64,000 bases of DNA from Ancylobacter rudongensis. GTDB taxonomy: Bacteria; Pseudomonadota; Alphaproteobacteria; Rhizobiales; Xanthobacteraceae. Below are positions 8,023 through 18,651 of the stretch, piece by piece. The notes beneath the pieces are model-generated. The model saw only the letters and a program-made list of their open reading frames with translations, did not search any database and was not told where the DNA came from. Numbering within the stretch: position 1 is the first letter of the stretch; every line of letters begins with the position of its first letter. The stretch lies in contig NZ_FMTP01000002.1 of NCBI RefSeq assembly GCF_900100155.1, positions 62,001 to 126,000 on the forward strand, read 5' to 3'. A program made the position numbers and the translations under genes.

Positions 8023-9303
8023 ATGCCCGCGCTCAGCCCCGCCCTTGCCGACCAGATCCACCCCGTCAAGGCGCCGCGCCCGGACGATGGCAGCGACACC
8101 AACCAGATCGCGGCGACCGTCAAGGAGGTGCTGGACGCCGTACGGGCCGGTGGCGACGCGGCGGTGCGCAATTATTCCAAGCTGTTCGACAAGAGCGATG
8201 TCGCCTCCATTGAGGTGACGGCCGAGGAGCGCGCAAGCGCGCTGGCCGCTCTCGACCCGCAGACCCGCACCGATACCGAATTCGCCATCGAGCGGGTGCG
8301 GGCCTTCGCGCAGGCGCAGCTTGCCACCATCCTGCCGCTGGACATCGAGGCGCTGCCCGGCCTGCATCTCGGCCATCGGGTGATCCCGATCCAGCGCGTC
8401 GGCGCCTATGTGCCCGGCGGGCGCTACCCGCTGCTGTCCGCGCCGATCATGACCATCGTGCCGGCCAAGGTGGCGGGCTGCGACGAGGTGATCGCCTGCC
8501 TTCCGCCGACCGCCCACCCCGCGATGATCGCCGGCTGCCACCTCTCCGGCGCCGATCGCATCTTCCGCGTCGGTGGCGCCCAGGCGATCGCGGCGATGGC
8601 GTTCGGCACTGAAACCATTCCCGCCGTCGACAAGGTGGTCGGCCCCGGCAATGCCTATGTCAACGAGGCCAAGCGGCAGGTGTTCGGCCCCGTCGGCATC
8701 GACCAGCTCGCCGGGCCGAGCGAGATCTTCATCGTCGCCGACGAGACCGGCGACGCGGAGATGATCGCCACCGATCTGCTGGCCCAGGCCGAGCACGACA
8801 TCCGCACCCGGGTCGGCCTCATCACCACCAGCCGCGCGCTCGCCGAGGCCACGCTGGTGGAAGTGGAGAAGCAGCTCGCCACGCTCTCCACCGCGCCGGT
8901 GGCCGGCAAGGCCTGGGCGGATTTCGGCGAGATCGTCGTGTGCGACAGCGAAGAGGCGATGATCGCCTATTCCGACCACATCGCCGCCGAGCACCTGCAG
9001 GTGCACACCGCCGACCCGCACGCCATGGCGGCGAAGCTGCGCAATTACGGCTCGCTGTTCATCGGTACGCTGGCCAGCGTCGTCTATTCCGACAAATGCT
9101 GCGGCACCAACCACACGCTCCCGACCATGGGTGCCGGCCGCTACACCGGCGGGCTCTGGGTCGGCTCCTTCGTCAAGATCTGCACCCATCAATGGCTGGA
9201 CGCGCGCGGCGTCGCCGCCGTCGCCCCGCCGGCCATCCGCCAGAGCGCCAGCGAAGGGCTCGAAGGCCACCGCCGCGCCGCCGCCTACCGCGTCCAGGGG
9301 TGA
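8023..9303 (+). CDS. Histidinol dehydrogenase-family (HisD-like) NAD-dependent alcohol dehydrogenase
   Basis: A 426-residue HisD-fold zinc dehydrogenase. The zinc and catalytic positions of the family are present: Q and H in LLAQAEHD, the E-H pair in AAEHLQVH, an Asp in YSDKCCGTNHTLP and a late His in GLEGHRRAA. The RYTGGLWVGSF segment differs from biosynthetic HisD and resembles the catabolic paralogue clade that includes sulfopropanediol dehydrogenase (HpsN). It is not next to histidine genes but divergent from an XRE-cupin regulator and ABC importer, so a catabolic oxidation of an imported alcohol is the better guess. The ATG at 8023 is chosen because the longer frame overlaps the regulator gene. 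The substrate is unknown. Confidence 0.85.
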   Translation: MPALSPALADQIHPVKAPRPDDGSDTNQIAATVKEVLDAVRAGGDAAVRNYSKLFDKSDVASIEVTAEERASALAALDPQTRTDTEFAIERVRAFAQAQLATILPLDIEALPGLHLGHRVIPIQRVGAYVPGGRYPLLSAPIMTIVPAKVAGCDEVIACLPPTAHPAMIAGCHLSGADRIFRVGGAQAIAAMAFGTETIPAVDKVVGPGNAYVNEAKRQVFGPVGIDQLAGPSEIFIVADETGDAEMIATDLLAQAEHDIRTRVGLITTSRALAEATLVEVEKQLATLSTAPVAGKAWADFGEIVVCDSEEAMIAYSDHIAAEHLQVHTADPHAMAAKLRNYGSLFIGTLASVVYSDKCCGTNHTLPTMGAGRYTGGLWVGSFVKICTHQWLDARGVAAVAPPAIRQSASEGLEGHRRAAAYRVQG

Positions 9304-9388
9304 GCGGCGGCACGTCGAGCGCGCCCCTGTCCCCCGAGCCCTGGTACGGACGGGGGCGCGTCTCGCTTCCTTGACGTCTCGACAACAA

Positions 9389-9428
9389 AAAGCCCCCAGA
9401 ACCGGCCCTCGCCGGCTCTGGGGGCTTT
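9389..9428. terminator. Bidirectional intrinsic terminator
   Basis: Arms 9389-9405 and 9412-9428 pair over 16 of 17 positions with a 6-base loop; AAA lies on one side and TTT on the other. It lies after the HisD-like gene and before the end of the minus-strand DUF2778 gene, so it can end both transcripts. Confidence 0.85.
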
Positions 9429-9512
9429 CGACATTTGGAGGCCCAATTGAGGTAGGCACGCTCGGGATTGCAGCTGGCCCGCCGCCTCAATGGAAAGGCG
9501 CGGTCGCACCCG

Positions 9513-9554
9513 CCTGTTCAGTCCCGCCTGCTCAGTCCCGCGTGCTCAGTCTCT
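9513..9554. repeat. Three tandem copies of a 14-base unit at a gene end
   Basis: Units at 9513-9526, 9527-9540 and 9541-9554 share the pattern CTGYTCAGTCYCG; units 1 and 2 differ at one base. The third copy overlaps the stop codon (9546-9548, minus) of the DUF2778 gene. Because 14 is not a multiple of three, a copy-number change inside the coding part would shift the frame. Confidence 0.75.
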
Positions 9555-10550
9555 CTTGCCGCCGGTCAGCCAGGAGAGCAGCGGGTTGGCCGGCTCGGCC
9601 GATTTCGGCATCGCCTCGACCACGATGACTTCCTCGACATGCCCCTTCTTGAAGGCGACCAGGAAGGCGTCGTAATCGGCCAGCGAGATGCAGCCATTGG
9701 AATCGCCGCGCGGCCCCAGAAGATAGGGGTGGAGCAGGAAACCGTTGCGGCCATACATCTTGCCGTCGCCGACCGGGGTCATGCGCACCGCCTCGGTGCC
9801 GTGGAACAGGGCCTCGCGCATGCGCAACTTGTAGCGGTTCGGCGGGGTGGGGCCGAGCATCTTCACATGCACGTAGCGGGGATCGTCGAACTTGTCGCCA
9901 TAGCCGGAATGCGCCTCCAGCTTCTTGCCGTTGGGCAGATAGAGCTTCTTGGCGCGAATGTCGTAAATGGCGAACTTGTCTTCGCTCGTGGGGTAGCGCA
10001 GCTCGTCCTTCGGCGCCTCGGTGGCGGCGGGCGGCGCCTCCGGCTCGGCCGGCTCGTCTTCCTCCATCGGCGGAGGAAGGGCGGCGATCTGCGCTTCCAT
10101 ATCGGGCTTGCGCGGCGGGCGCGGGGCCAGCGTCAGCACGTCCTCCGGCTCGTCCCCCGGCATCACGCGCCCGGCAAAGAGCGGGTTGGCCATCGGCAGC
10201 GGCACGGTGCTCACCGTCTCCATCGGCGGCACGGTCGCGTCCGGGGCCGCGGCAACGGCGGCCGGACGCGCCACCATCGGGTCGGGATTGAACAGCCAGT
10301 CGCGCGGCGGCGCAAAGGCGCCGGCCGTCTGGAAATTGCGGATGTCCATGACCGAATAGGTCGGCGGCGGCGAAGGCTCGTCCACCACCACGCTGGCGAC
10401 GGCCGGCGCGGGAGGTGCCGACATGAGCGGGGGATCGACGCGCGCGGCATCGGCGGGGGTCGGAATCGCGGTGTTGGAAATCCACGCGACGGCAACCGCC
10501 ACGCCAACAAATCCCGCCGAGCCGATAAGGAACGAGCCAACTAGCCGCAT
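9546..10550 (-). CDS. Membrane-anchored DUF2778 (Tlde1-like, L,D-transpeptidase-fold) protein
   Basis: A 334-residue protein with one N-terminal membrane segment (about 3-26, RLVGSFLIGSAGFVGVAVAVA), then about 180 Pro/Ala/Glu-rich residues, then a C-terminal DUF2778 domain (about 205-325). That domain carries GRNGFLLHPYLLGP and DSNGCIS, giving the His274 and Cys287 expected of YkuD-like L,D-transpeptidases. Some relatives are Tlde1 type VI effectors, but this one has a transmembrane anchor and no secretion genes nearby, so it more likely acts on periplasmic peptidoglycan. An AGAG sits 6 bases before the ATG at 10550; the ATG at 10556 is also possible. Confidence 0.82.
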   Translation of the reverse strand: MRLVGSFLIGSAGFVGVAVAVAWISNTAIPTPADAARVDPPLMSAPPAPAVASVVVDEPSPPPTYSVMDIRNFQTAGAFAPPRDWLFNPDPMVARPAAVAAAPDATVPPMETVSTVPLPMANPLFAGRVMPGDEPEDVLTLAPRPPRKPDMEAQIAALPPPMEEDEPAEPEAPPAATEAPKDELRYPTSEDKFAIYDIRAKKLYLPNGKKLEAHSGYGDKFDDPRYVHVKMLGPTPPNRYKLRMREALFHGTEAVRMTPVGDGKMYGRNGFLLHPYLLGPRGDSNGCISLADYDAFLVAFKKGHVEEVIVVEAMPKSAEPANPLLSWLTGGKRD

Positions 10551-10896
10551 AGGCATCTCTATACAGATGACGGACGTTCGCGCACGACCCGCAGATCGTC
10601 CACGCCCGGCGTCAGCCTTCGGTTGCACACGGCACCGGCGCCCAAGCCATTGTCCGCCGGTGGCCCCCAAGCCAAATCGTTCCTAGCCAATTTTAGGTAA
10701 TATTTCATTAATGCCGTGCCGACAACCCGGCTCTGGCACCAACGCGCCGCCTGTGCACCGGCGGCCCCCTCGCTCCGCGGCACGCCGTCCTTTGGCCTGA
10801 AATCAGTGGTCCGGGCGATAGCAATCACTCTAGTTTGGAATTACTAAAGACAGGAATGCCGGCAGGTCATCTGCCCGGCGAACCGACGGTGTCTTC
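10551..10896. promoter_or_regulatory. Divergent non-coding region, DUF2778 gene / P-type ATPase gene
   Basis: About 346 bases without a convincing gene. It contains an AT-rich patch around 10680-10712 (AATTTTAGGTAATATTTC) that could serve as a -10 region on either strand, and near 10832-10848 a short dyad TAGT-N8-ACTA before the ATPase start. No recognised operator or riboswitch is visible. Confidence 0.45.
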
Positions 10897-12819
10897 GTGA
10901 CCCCTCCTGCTGTCGCCGACCTTGCGCCGCACCCGGAACCGAAACCCGTGCGACGACGCGCGCCGGAACTTCGGAACCTGCTGCTGCCCGCGCTGCTGCT
11001 GGCGCTGGCGGCCGGTGGAATGGCGTGGGCCGCCGGGCGGGGCCTGCTCGCCGAGCGCATCTGGGCCGGGGCGACGGCGCTGGTGCTGGGCCTGCTCGTC
11101 CTCCACATCCTCTCCAGCCTGCGACGCGGCGAGTTCGGCCTCGATCTCATCGCCGCCCTGGCCATGGCGACCGCCCTCGTCTTCGGCGAGAATCTGGCCG
11201 GGGCCATCGTCGCGCTGATGTTCACCGGCGGCGAGGCGCTGGAGGCCTTTGCCCAGCGCCGGGCGGCGCGGGAGATGAGCGCCCTGCTGGCCCGGGTGCC
11301 GCGCACCGCCGCGCGCTATGAGAACGGCCGGCTGGCGGACATCCCGCTCGACGCGCTGCGCCCCGGCGACCGCCTGCTGGTGCGGCGGGGCGAGGTTGTG
11401 CCGGTGGATGGCACGCTCGACAGCGCCCTTGCCGCGCTCGACCAGTCGGCGCTGACCGGCGAGGCGCTGCCTGTGCGCCGGGCGCGGGGCGAAGAGGTCA
11501 TGAGCGGGGCGACCAATGCCGGCGACGCCTTCGATCTCGTCGCCAGCCACGCGGCGGCGGACAGCACCTATGCCGGCATCGTCCGGCTGGTGGCCGCCGC
11601 CCAGCAGTCGAAGGCGCCGATGGTGCGCCTCGCCGATCGCTACGCGCTGGGCTTTCTCGCGCTGACGCTGGTCATTGCCGGCGCCGCCTGGGCGTTCAGC
11701 GGCGACCCCATCCGCCTGCTGGCGGTGCTGGTGATCGCCACCCCCTGCCCGCTCATCCTCGCCGTGCCGGTGGCGATCATTTCAGGCATTTCGCGCTGCG
11801 CCCGGCGCGGCGTGCTGGTGAAGGATGGCGGGGCGCTGGAGCGGCTGGCGAATCTCCGTACCGTGCTCATCGACAAGACCGGCACCCTCACCGGCGGGCG
11901 CCCCAAGCTGGTCGCCATCACGGTGGGTGGCGGGCTTGCGCCGGACGAGGTGCTGCGCTTGGCGGCCTCGCTCGACCAGGCCTCCGCCCATGTGGTCGCG
12001 AGCGCGCTGGTGGAAGCGGCGGGCGCGCGCGGCCTCACCCTCGCCTCGCCCGACGACATCAACGAGGAACCCGGCGCCGGCCTCACCGGCCGCGTCGAGG
12101 GCCATGAGGTGGCGGTGGGCGGCTGGGGCTTCGTCGCCGCCCGGCTGGCGGCGAGCGCCCTGGACCCGCAGGTCGTGGCCGGGCGGGCGGCGTGGGCCGG
12201 AAGGCCGGGCACGGTGGTGGTCGCCGTGGCGGTGGATGGCGCTCTGGCCGGCGCGCTGCTGCTTGCCGACGCGGTGCGCGAGGAGGCGCAGGCGGTGCTC
12301 GGCGCCCTGCGCGAAATGGGCGTCGCCCGCCTCATCCTCGCCACCGGCGACGAGACCGGGCGGGCCGAGGCGATCGCCGCCGGCCTCGGCTTCGACGCCG
12401 TGCTGAGCAACATGACGCCGCAGGACAAGGCGGCCGCCGTGGCCGCCGAGCGCGCCGGCGGCCCTGTCATGATGATCGGCGACGGGGTCAACGATGCCCC
12501 GGCGCTGGCCGCGGCCGATATCGGCGTCGCGATGGGCGGACGGGGCTCGGCCGCCGCGTCGGAGGCCGCCAGCATTGTCGTCCTGGTCGACAAGCTCGAC
12601 CGGCTGATCGACGCGATGGCGATCGCCCGCCGCTCCCGCGCCATTGCGGTGCAGAGCGTCGTCGCCGGCATCGGCCTCTCCACCCTCGGCATGATCGCCG
12701 CCGCCTTCGGCCTGCTGGCGCCGGTGGAAGGCGCGCTTTTGCAGGAGCTGATCGACGTGGCGGTGATCCTCAACGCGCTGCGGGCGTTGCGCGCGCCGCG
12801 GGCCGAGGCAAAGGGCTGA
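10897..12819 (+). CDS. P1B-type heavy-metal-transporting ATPase with TPCP motif, no metal-binding domain
   Basis: ATP-driven export of a transition metal across the inner membrane. The 640-residue product has the actuator TGEALP, the phosphorylation site DKTGTLTGG at Asp326 and the hinge GDGVNDAPAL. The intramembrane metal site is Thr282-Pro-Cys284-Pro, not CPC or SPC, so the metal is unlikely to be simple Cu+ or Zn2+; TPC-type sites were reported for the P1B-5 (Ni/Fe) group. No N-terminal heavy-metal-associated domain and no C-terminal hemerythrin domain is present. The GTG start at 10897 lacks a strong ribosome site and may be off by some codons. Confidence 0.88.
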   Translation: MTPPAVADLAPHPEPKPVRRRAPELRNLLLPALLLALAAGGMAWAAGRGLLAERIWAGATALVLGLLVLHILSSLRRGEFGLDLIAALAMATALVFGENLAGAIVALMFTGGEALEAFAQRRAAREMSALLARVPRTAARYENGRLADIPLDALRPGDRLLVRRGEVVPVDGTLDSALAALDQSALTGEALPVRRARGEEVMSGATNAGDAFDLVASHAAADSTYAGIVRLVAAAQQSKAPMVRLADRYALGFLALTLVIAGAAWAFSGDPIRLLAVLVIATPCPLILAVPVAIISGISRCARRGVLVKDGGALERLANLRTVLIDKTGTLTGGRPKLVAITVGGGLAPDEVLRLAASLDQASAHVVASALVEAAGARGLTLASPDDINEEPGAGLTGRVEGHEVAVGGWGFVAARLAASALDPQVVAGRAAWAGRPGTVVVAVAVDGALAGALLLADAVREEAQAVLGALREMGVARLILATGDETGRAEAIAAGLGFDAVLSNMTPQDKAAAVAAERAGGPVMMIGDGVNDAPALAAADIGVAMGGRGSAAASEAASIVVLVDKLDRLIDAMAIARRSRAIAVQSVVAGIGLSTLGMIAAAFGLLAPVEGALLQELIDVAVILNALRALRAPRAEAKG

Positions 12820-12832
12820 GCGGCGGCCCGCC

Positions 12833-13741
12833 TCACCCCAGCGGCGCGATGATCGACCACCAGCCCCAGGCGGTGAGCAGAGACAGTGGCACGCCGAGGC
12901 CGATCAGCAGCGCCACGAGGTCGGGCTCCAGCTCGTGTTCCATGGCGATGATGCTGGCGCCCAGCATGGGCGGCATCGCCATTTCCAGCATCGCTACCTT
13001 GGCAACGGGATCGCCGGCCTGTCCGAGCGCGAGATAGAAGCCGATGAGCAATGCCGGCGCGAGAATGAGCCGGTGGAACAGGCCCAGCGCCACCGGCCCG
13101 GCGCGACCCGCCAGCCGGTCGAGCCGCAGCGCGAAGCCCACCGCCGCCAGCGCGATCGGGGTCAGCGTGTTGGCGAGGATTTCGATCAGCTGCTGCAGCC
13201 AGTCGGGCCGGGCCAGATCATTGGTCGCGAAGGCGATCAGCACCGCATAGAAGGGCGGGAAGGTGGCGATGCGCTTCGCCACCACGGCGAGGTCGAGCCG
13301 GCCTGAAATCGCCACCGTGGCGACCGCGAGACCCAGCGTCGACACGGCGAGATAGGTGCCGAACAGGTCGATGACGATGCCGAGCCCCAGCCACTGGCTG
13401 CCGGCGAAGGCGGCGATCATCGGCAGGCCGACAAAAGACGTGTTGCCCCAGCCGGCCACCAGCAGGATGGCGCCGGTGCGCTGGCGCGACCAGCCGAGCC
13501 AGCGGCAGAGCGGCACCAGCAGCGCGATGGAGACGAGGACGCCGAGCCAGGGCGTTGCTGCCGCCAGCCACCAGTCGGGGCGAAGGGTCACGCCCTGCAC
13601 GCTGTGCAGCGCCGCCGCCGGCAGCGCGACATTGATCACCCAGCCGCCCAGCACCTTGGTGGCGCTCTCCGGCAGCCGGCCGGACAGCCGCAGCAGCACG
13701 CCGATGGCGAGGCACAGCACGATCAGCAGTATTTCCGACAT
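12833..13741 (-). CDS. AEC-family (auxin efflux carrier) transporter
   Basis: A 302-residue inner-membrane carrier with about ten hydrophobic helices. The repeated five-helix topology, the VINVALPAAALHSV segment early on, the GNTSFVGLPM motif in the first half and an EMAMPPMLGASIIA motif in the second are typical of the bile acid/AEC superfamily (Pfam Mem_trans). Characterised bacterial members export malonate, malate or related anions, or auxin-like compounds in plants. It ends 13 bases from the convergent P-type ATPase gene and is divergent from hsp20, so context gives no substrate. Confidence 0.85.
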   Translation of the reverse strand: MSEILLIVLCLAIGVLLRLSGRLPESATKVLGGWVINVALPAAALHSVQGVTLRPDWWLAAATPWLGVLVSIALLVPLCRWLGWSRQRTGAILLVAGWGNTSFVGLPMIAAFAGSQWLGLGIVIDLFGTYLAVSTLGLAVATVAISGRLDLAVVAKRIATFPPFYAVLIAFATNDLARPDWLQQLIEILANTLTPIALAAVGFALRLDRLAGRAGPVALGLFHRLILAPALLIGFYLALGQAGDPVAKVAMLEMAMPPMLGASIIAMEHELEPDLVALLIGLGVPLSLLTAWGWWSIIAPLG

Positions 13742-13895
13742 TGCCAGCGATCTCCGCGTCCGCCGTTCCGGCGGTAGTCGGTTCAGGATTGCCGGAAATC
13801 CCGCCGGACGTCACGCGGGCGGTTTTCCAGATCGCCGCACTGCACCGGTGCCACTCACTGGTGTTGCCGATCGGCATCACTATATGAGCCTGCGT

Positions 13896-13940
13896 GGGCC
13901 TCCACCCCCCAGGGGAATTTGGGCCTGCCAGGAGAAGCCC
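13896..13940 (+). promoter_or_regulatory. Candidate RNA thermometer hiding the hsp20 ribosome site
   Basis: In the predicted 5' leader, GGGCCTCC (13896-13903) can pair with GGAG-AA-GCCC (13931-13940), sequestering the Shine-Dalgarno GGAG and reaching to the base before the ATG at 13941. A smaller CCCC/GGGG hairpin can form inside the loop. Small heat-shock genes of rhizobia carry ROSE-type thermometers at this position. The canonical ROSE UUGCU motif is not visible, so this would be a variant. Confidence 0.45.
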
Positions 13941-14360
13941 ATGAACAAGACTGATCCCCGCCTGTGGATGTGGTCGGACGCGGTCGAGATGCTCAACCGC
14001 GCCGACCGCCTGCACCGGCAGATGTTCCAGCCGGTAGCGCGACCCGAGGCGCCGGCGCGTCACCGTGCCCCGTGCTGGGAGCCGCCGGTCGACATGCTGG
14101 AGACCGACCACGAATTGCTGGTGCTCGCCGCCCTGCCCGGCGTCGACCCCGACCGCATGACGGTGTCGATCCAGAACGGCGTGCTCACCATCGCCGGCGC
14201 CCGCGTGCTGCCGCCAGAGCTGCACCGCGCCACCATCCACCGCATGGAGCTGCCGCAGGGCCGGTTCGAGCGCCAGCTCGCTCTGCCGCCCGGCCGCTAC
14301 GAGGTGAACCGCCCGCGCGTGGTCAATGGCTGCCTCGCCATCGTGCTGCGCAAGGTTTGA
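13941..14360 (+). CDS. Small heat-shock protein, Hsp20/alpha-crystallin family
   Basis: A 139-residue holdase chaperone that binds unfolding proteins in the cytosol. The alpha-crystallin domain covers about 48-138 (PPVDMLETDHELLVLAALPGVDPDRMTVSIQNGVLTIAG...), with a short N-terminal arm. The usual C-terminal I-x-I tail is reduced to AIVLRKV, so oligomer contacts may be altered. A GGAG lies 6 bases before the ATG at 13941. It is 14 bases upstream of lon, so both are probably made together after heat or misfolding stress. Confidence 0.92.
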   Translation: MNKTDPRLWMWSDAVEMLNRADRLHRQMFQPVARPEAPARHRAPCWEPPVDMLETDHELLVLAALPGVDPDRMTVSIQNGVLTIAGARVLPPELHRATIHRMELPQGRFERQLALPPGRYEVNRPRVVNGCLAIVLRKV

Positions 14361-14374
14361 GGGGGATTGAACCG

Positions 14375-16813
<2,439 letters not shown>

Positions 16814-16830
16814 ACCGGCCGCAGCAAACG

Positions 16831-16865
16831 GGCCGTCCCGGAACAATGCCGGGGCGGCCTTTCTT
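16831..16865 (+). terminator. Intrinsic terminator after hsp20-lon
   Basis: Arms 16831-16841 and 16849-16859 form an 11-base-pair stem with one G-T pair and a 7-base loop, followed by TTTCTT. It lies 18 bases after the lon stop. Confidence 0.85.
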
Positions 16866-16932
16866 CTGCCGCCCTGGCCGCAGATGACGCTGGGCGGGAA
16901 ACGGGCTAGAGACGCCCTGCCTTAACCGATCA

Positions 16933-18375
16933 ATGGGTGCCATGGAGAGTTTCTGGTCGACCTACTGGCCGCACATCGTGCTCGTCACGAGTGGTACGGT
17001 GGGCCTTGTCGCCGCCATCCACGCCGCGATGACCAAGGACGACGTGCGCGCCGCCATTGGCTGGGTCGGCGTCATCCTGCTGTCGCCGCTGATCGGGGCC
17101 TTCCTCTATCTCGTCGCCGGCATCAACCGTATCCGCCAGAGCGCGGCCGGGCGCCGGCGCGCCAGCCAGGACCGCCACCGCCGGCATGAGCGGCCGCCCG
17201 CCGCCATCGCGCTCTCGCCCAGCCTCTCGGCGATGAAGCGGCTCGGCGACCGGGTTTCCGCCTTTCCGCTGACAACAGGCAATGCGGTGGCGATGCTGGA
17301 CAGCGGTGATGAAGCCTATCCCGCCATGCTCGCCGCCATTGCCGGGGCGCAACGGCATGTCGCCCTCTCCTCCTATATCTTTGACAATGACCCCGTCGGC
17401 ATTCAGTTCGCCGAGGCGCTGATCGCGGCGCGCAAGCGCGGCGTGGCGGTGCGGGTGCTGATCGACGCCATCGGCGCGCGCTATTCGCGCCCCTCCATCG
17501 TCGGGCTCTTGCAGGCCGGCGGCGTGGTGACCGACCTGTTCATGGGGAATCTGATCGGCCTGCGCCTGCCCTATGCCAATCTGCGCAGCCACCGGAAGAT
17601 ACTGATCGTCGACGGCACGCTGGCCTTTACCGGCGGCATGAACATCCGCGCCCAGTTCACCCGCGCCCATGCCGGCGACAGCCCGGCGCGCGACACGCAT
17701 TTCCGCGTCGAGGGACCGGCGGTGGAGCAATTGCTCACCGTGTTCGCGCAGGACTGGGCCTTCACCACCGACGAGCATCTCGAAGGACCGGCCTGGGCGG
17801 AGGGCGACCACACCACGCCGCGCGGCCCGGTGGCGGTGCGGGTGGTGCCCTCAGGCCCCGACCGCAACCTCGCCTGCGCCCATTCCATGATCATGGGCGC
17901 GCTCACCATGGCGCAGAGCCGGGTGAGCCTGTGCTCGCCCTATTTCCTGCCCGACCAGCAGCTGATCGGCGCGCTCTCGGTCGCCGGGCGCCGCGGAGTG
18001 GAGGTGGATGTGGTCATTCCCTCCGCCAACAACCTCAAGCTGGTCGACTACGCCATGACCGCGCAGCTCGACCAGGTGCTGGCGGGTGACTGCCGCGTGT
18101 GGCGGGCGGGCGGCATGTTCGACCATTCCAAGCTGATGGCGGTGGATGGCAGCTGGGCCTATGTCGGCTCGTCCAATCTCGACCCGCGCAGCCTGCGGCT
18201 GAATTTCGAGCTCGATCTCGAACTCTACGACCCCACCATCGCCGGGGAGATCGAGGCGCGGATCGCCGCCATGGTGGCGGATGGGCAGCAGGAGACGGCG
18301 GCGACCCTCAAAGCCCGGCCTTTCCTGAAGAAACTGCGCAACCGCGCCATCTGGCTGGCCTCGCCCTATCTGTGA
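16933..18375 (+). CDS. cls: Cardiolipin synthase, phospholipase D superfamily
   Basis: Condenses two phosphatidylglycerol molecules (or PG with another phospholipid) into cardiolipin at the inner membrane. The 480-residue product has two N-terminal membrane helices (about 10-30 and 40-62, PLDc_N domain) and two HKD motifs, His220/Lys222 in RSHRKILIVDG and His398/Lys400 in FDHSKLMAVDG. This matches the long ClsA type. The start is either 16933 or an in-frame ATG at 16942; neither has a clear ribosome site. It stands alone between lon and glnII. Confidence 0.9.
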   Translation: MGAMESFWSTYWPHIVLVTSGTVGLVAAIHAAMTKDDVRAAIGWVGVILLSPLIGAFLYLVAGINRIRQSAAGRRRASQDRHRRHERPPAAIALSPSLSAMKRLGDRVSAFPLTTGNAVAMLDSGDEAYPAMLAAIAGAQRHVALSSYIFDNDPVGIQFAEALIAARKRGVAVRVLIDAIGARYSRPSIVGLLQAGGVVTDLFMGNLIGLRLPYANLRSHRKILIVDGTLAFTGGMNIRAQFTRAHAGDSPARDTHFRVEGPAVEQLLTVFAQDWAFTTDEHLEGPAWAEGDHTTPRGPVAVRVVPSGPDRNLACAHSMIMGALTMAQSRVSLCSPYFLPDQQLIGALSVAGRRGVEVDVVIPSANNLKLVDYAMTAQLDQVLAGDCRVWRAGGMFDHSKLMAVDGSWAYVGSSNLDPRSLRLNFELDLELYDPTIAGEIEARIAAMVADGQQETAATLKARPFLKKLRNRAIWLASPYL

Positions 18376-18540
18376 GGCGCGGGGCGACGGCCCCGTCACA
18401 GCCGGGCATGACCGGGGCTCCACGACGGGCGCAGCCGCGTATCGGCCGTCGAGCAAGGCCGAAAGACGGGATGGCCGCGCCGTGCCTGAAAGTGACGCTT
18501 CAGAGGTGGGTGGCGGCTATCGGGAGGGTCGACGCCCGCA

Positions 18541-18575
18541 CCAAAACAAAAGCCAGCCCCGCGAGGGGCTGGCTT
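18541..18575 (-). terminator. Intrinsic terminator of glnII
   Basis: Perfect 11-base-pair stem, arms 18550-18560 and 18565-18575, with a 4-base GCGA loop. Read on the minus strand it is followed by TTTTGTTTTGG, a good T-tract. It lies about 75 bases past the glnII stop. Confidence 0.88.
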
Positions 18576-18651
18576 GAGCGAGACGGGGACCCGACTCGGG
18601 AGATGGGTCTCGGGAGAGTGCCGGCGGCGGGGTGTCCCGCCGCTTCGCACC

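Noticed and set aside
9546-10550. DUF2778 protein as a type VI secretion effector
   Set aside because: It has a membrane anchor and no immunity, VgrG, Hcp or other type VI gene nearby.
13964-14374. Longer Lon reading frame overlapping hsp20
   Set aside because: The extension is Arg/Pro/Ala-rich shadow sequence of hsp20; the ATG at 14375 has a ribosome site and the family N-terminus.
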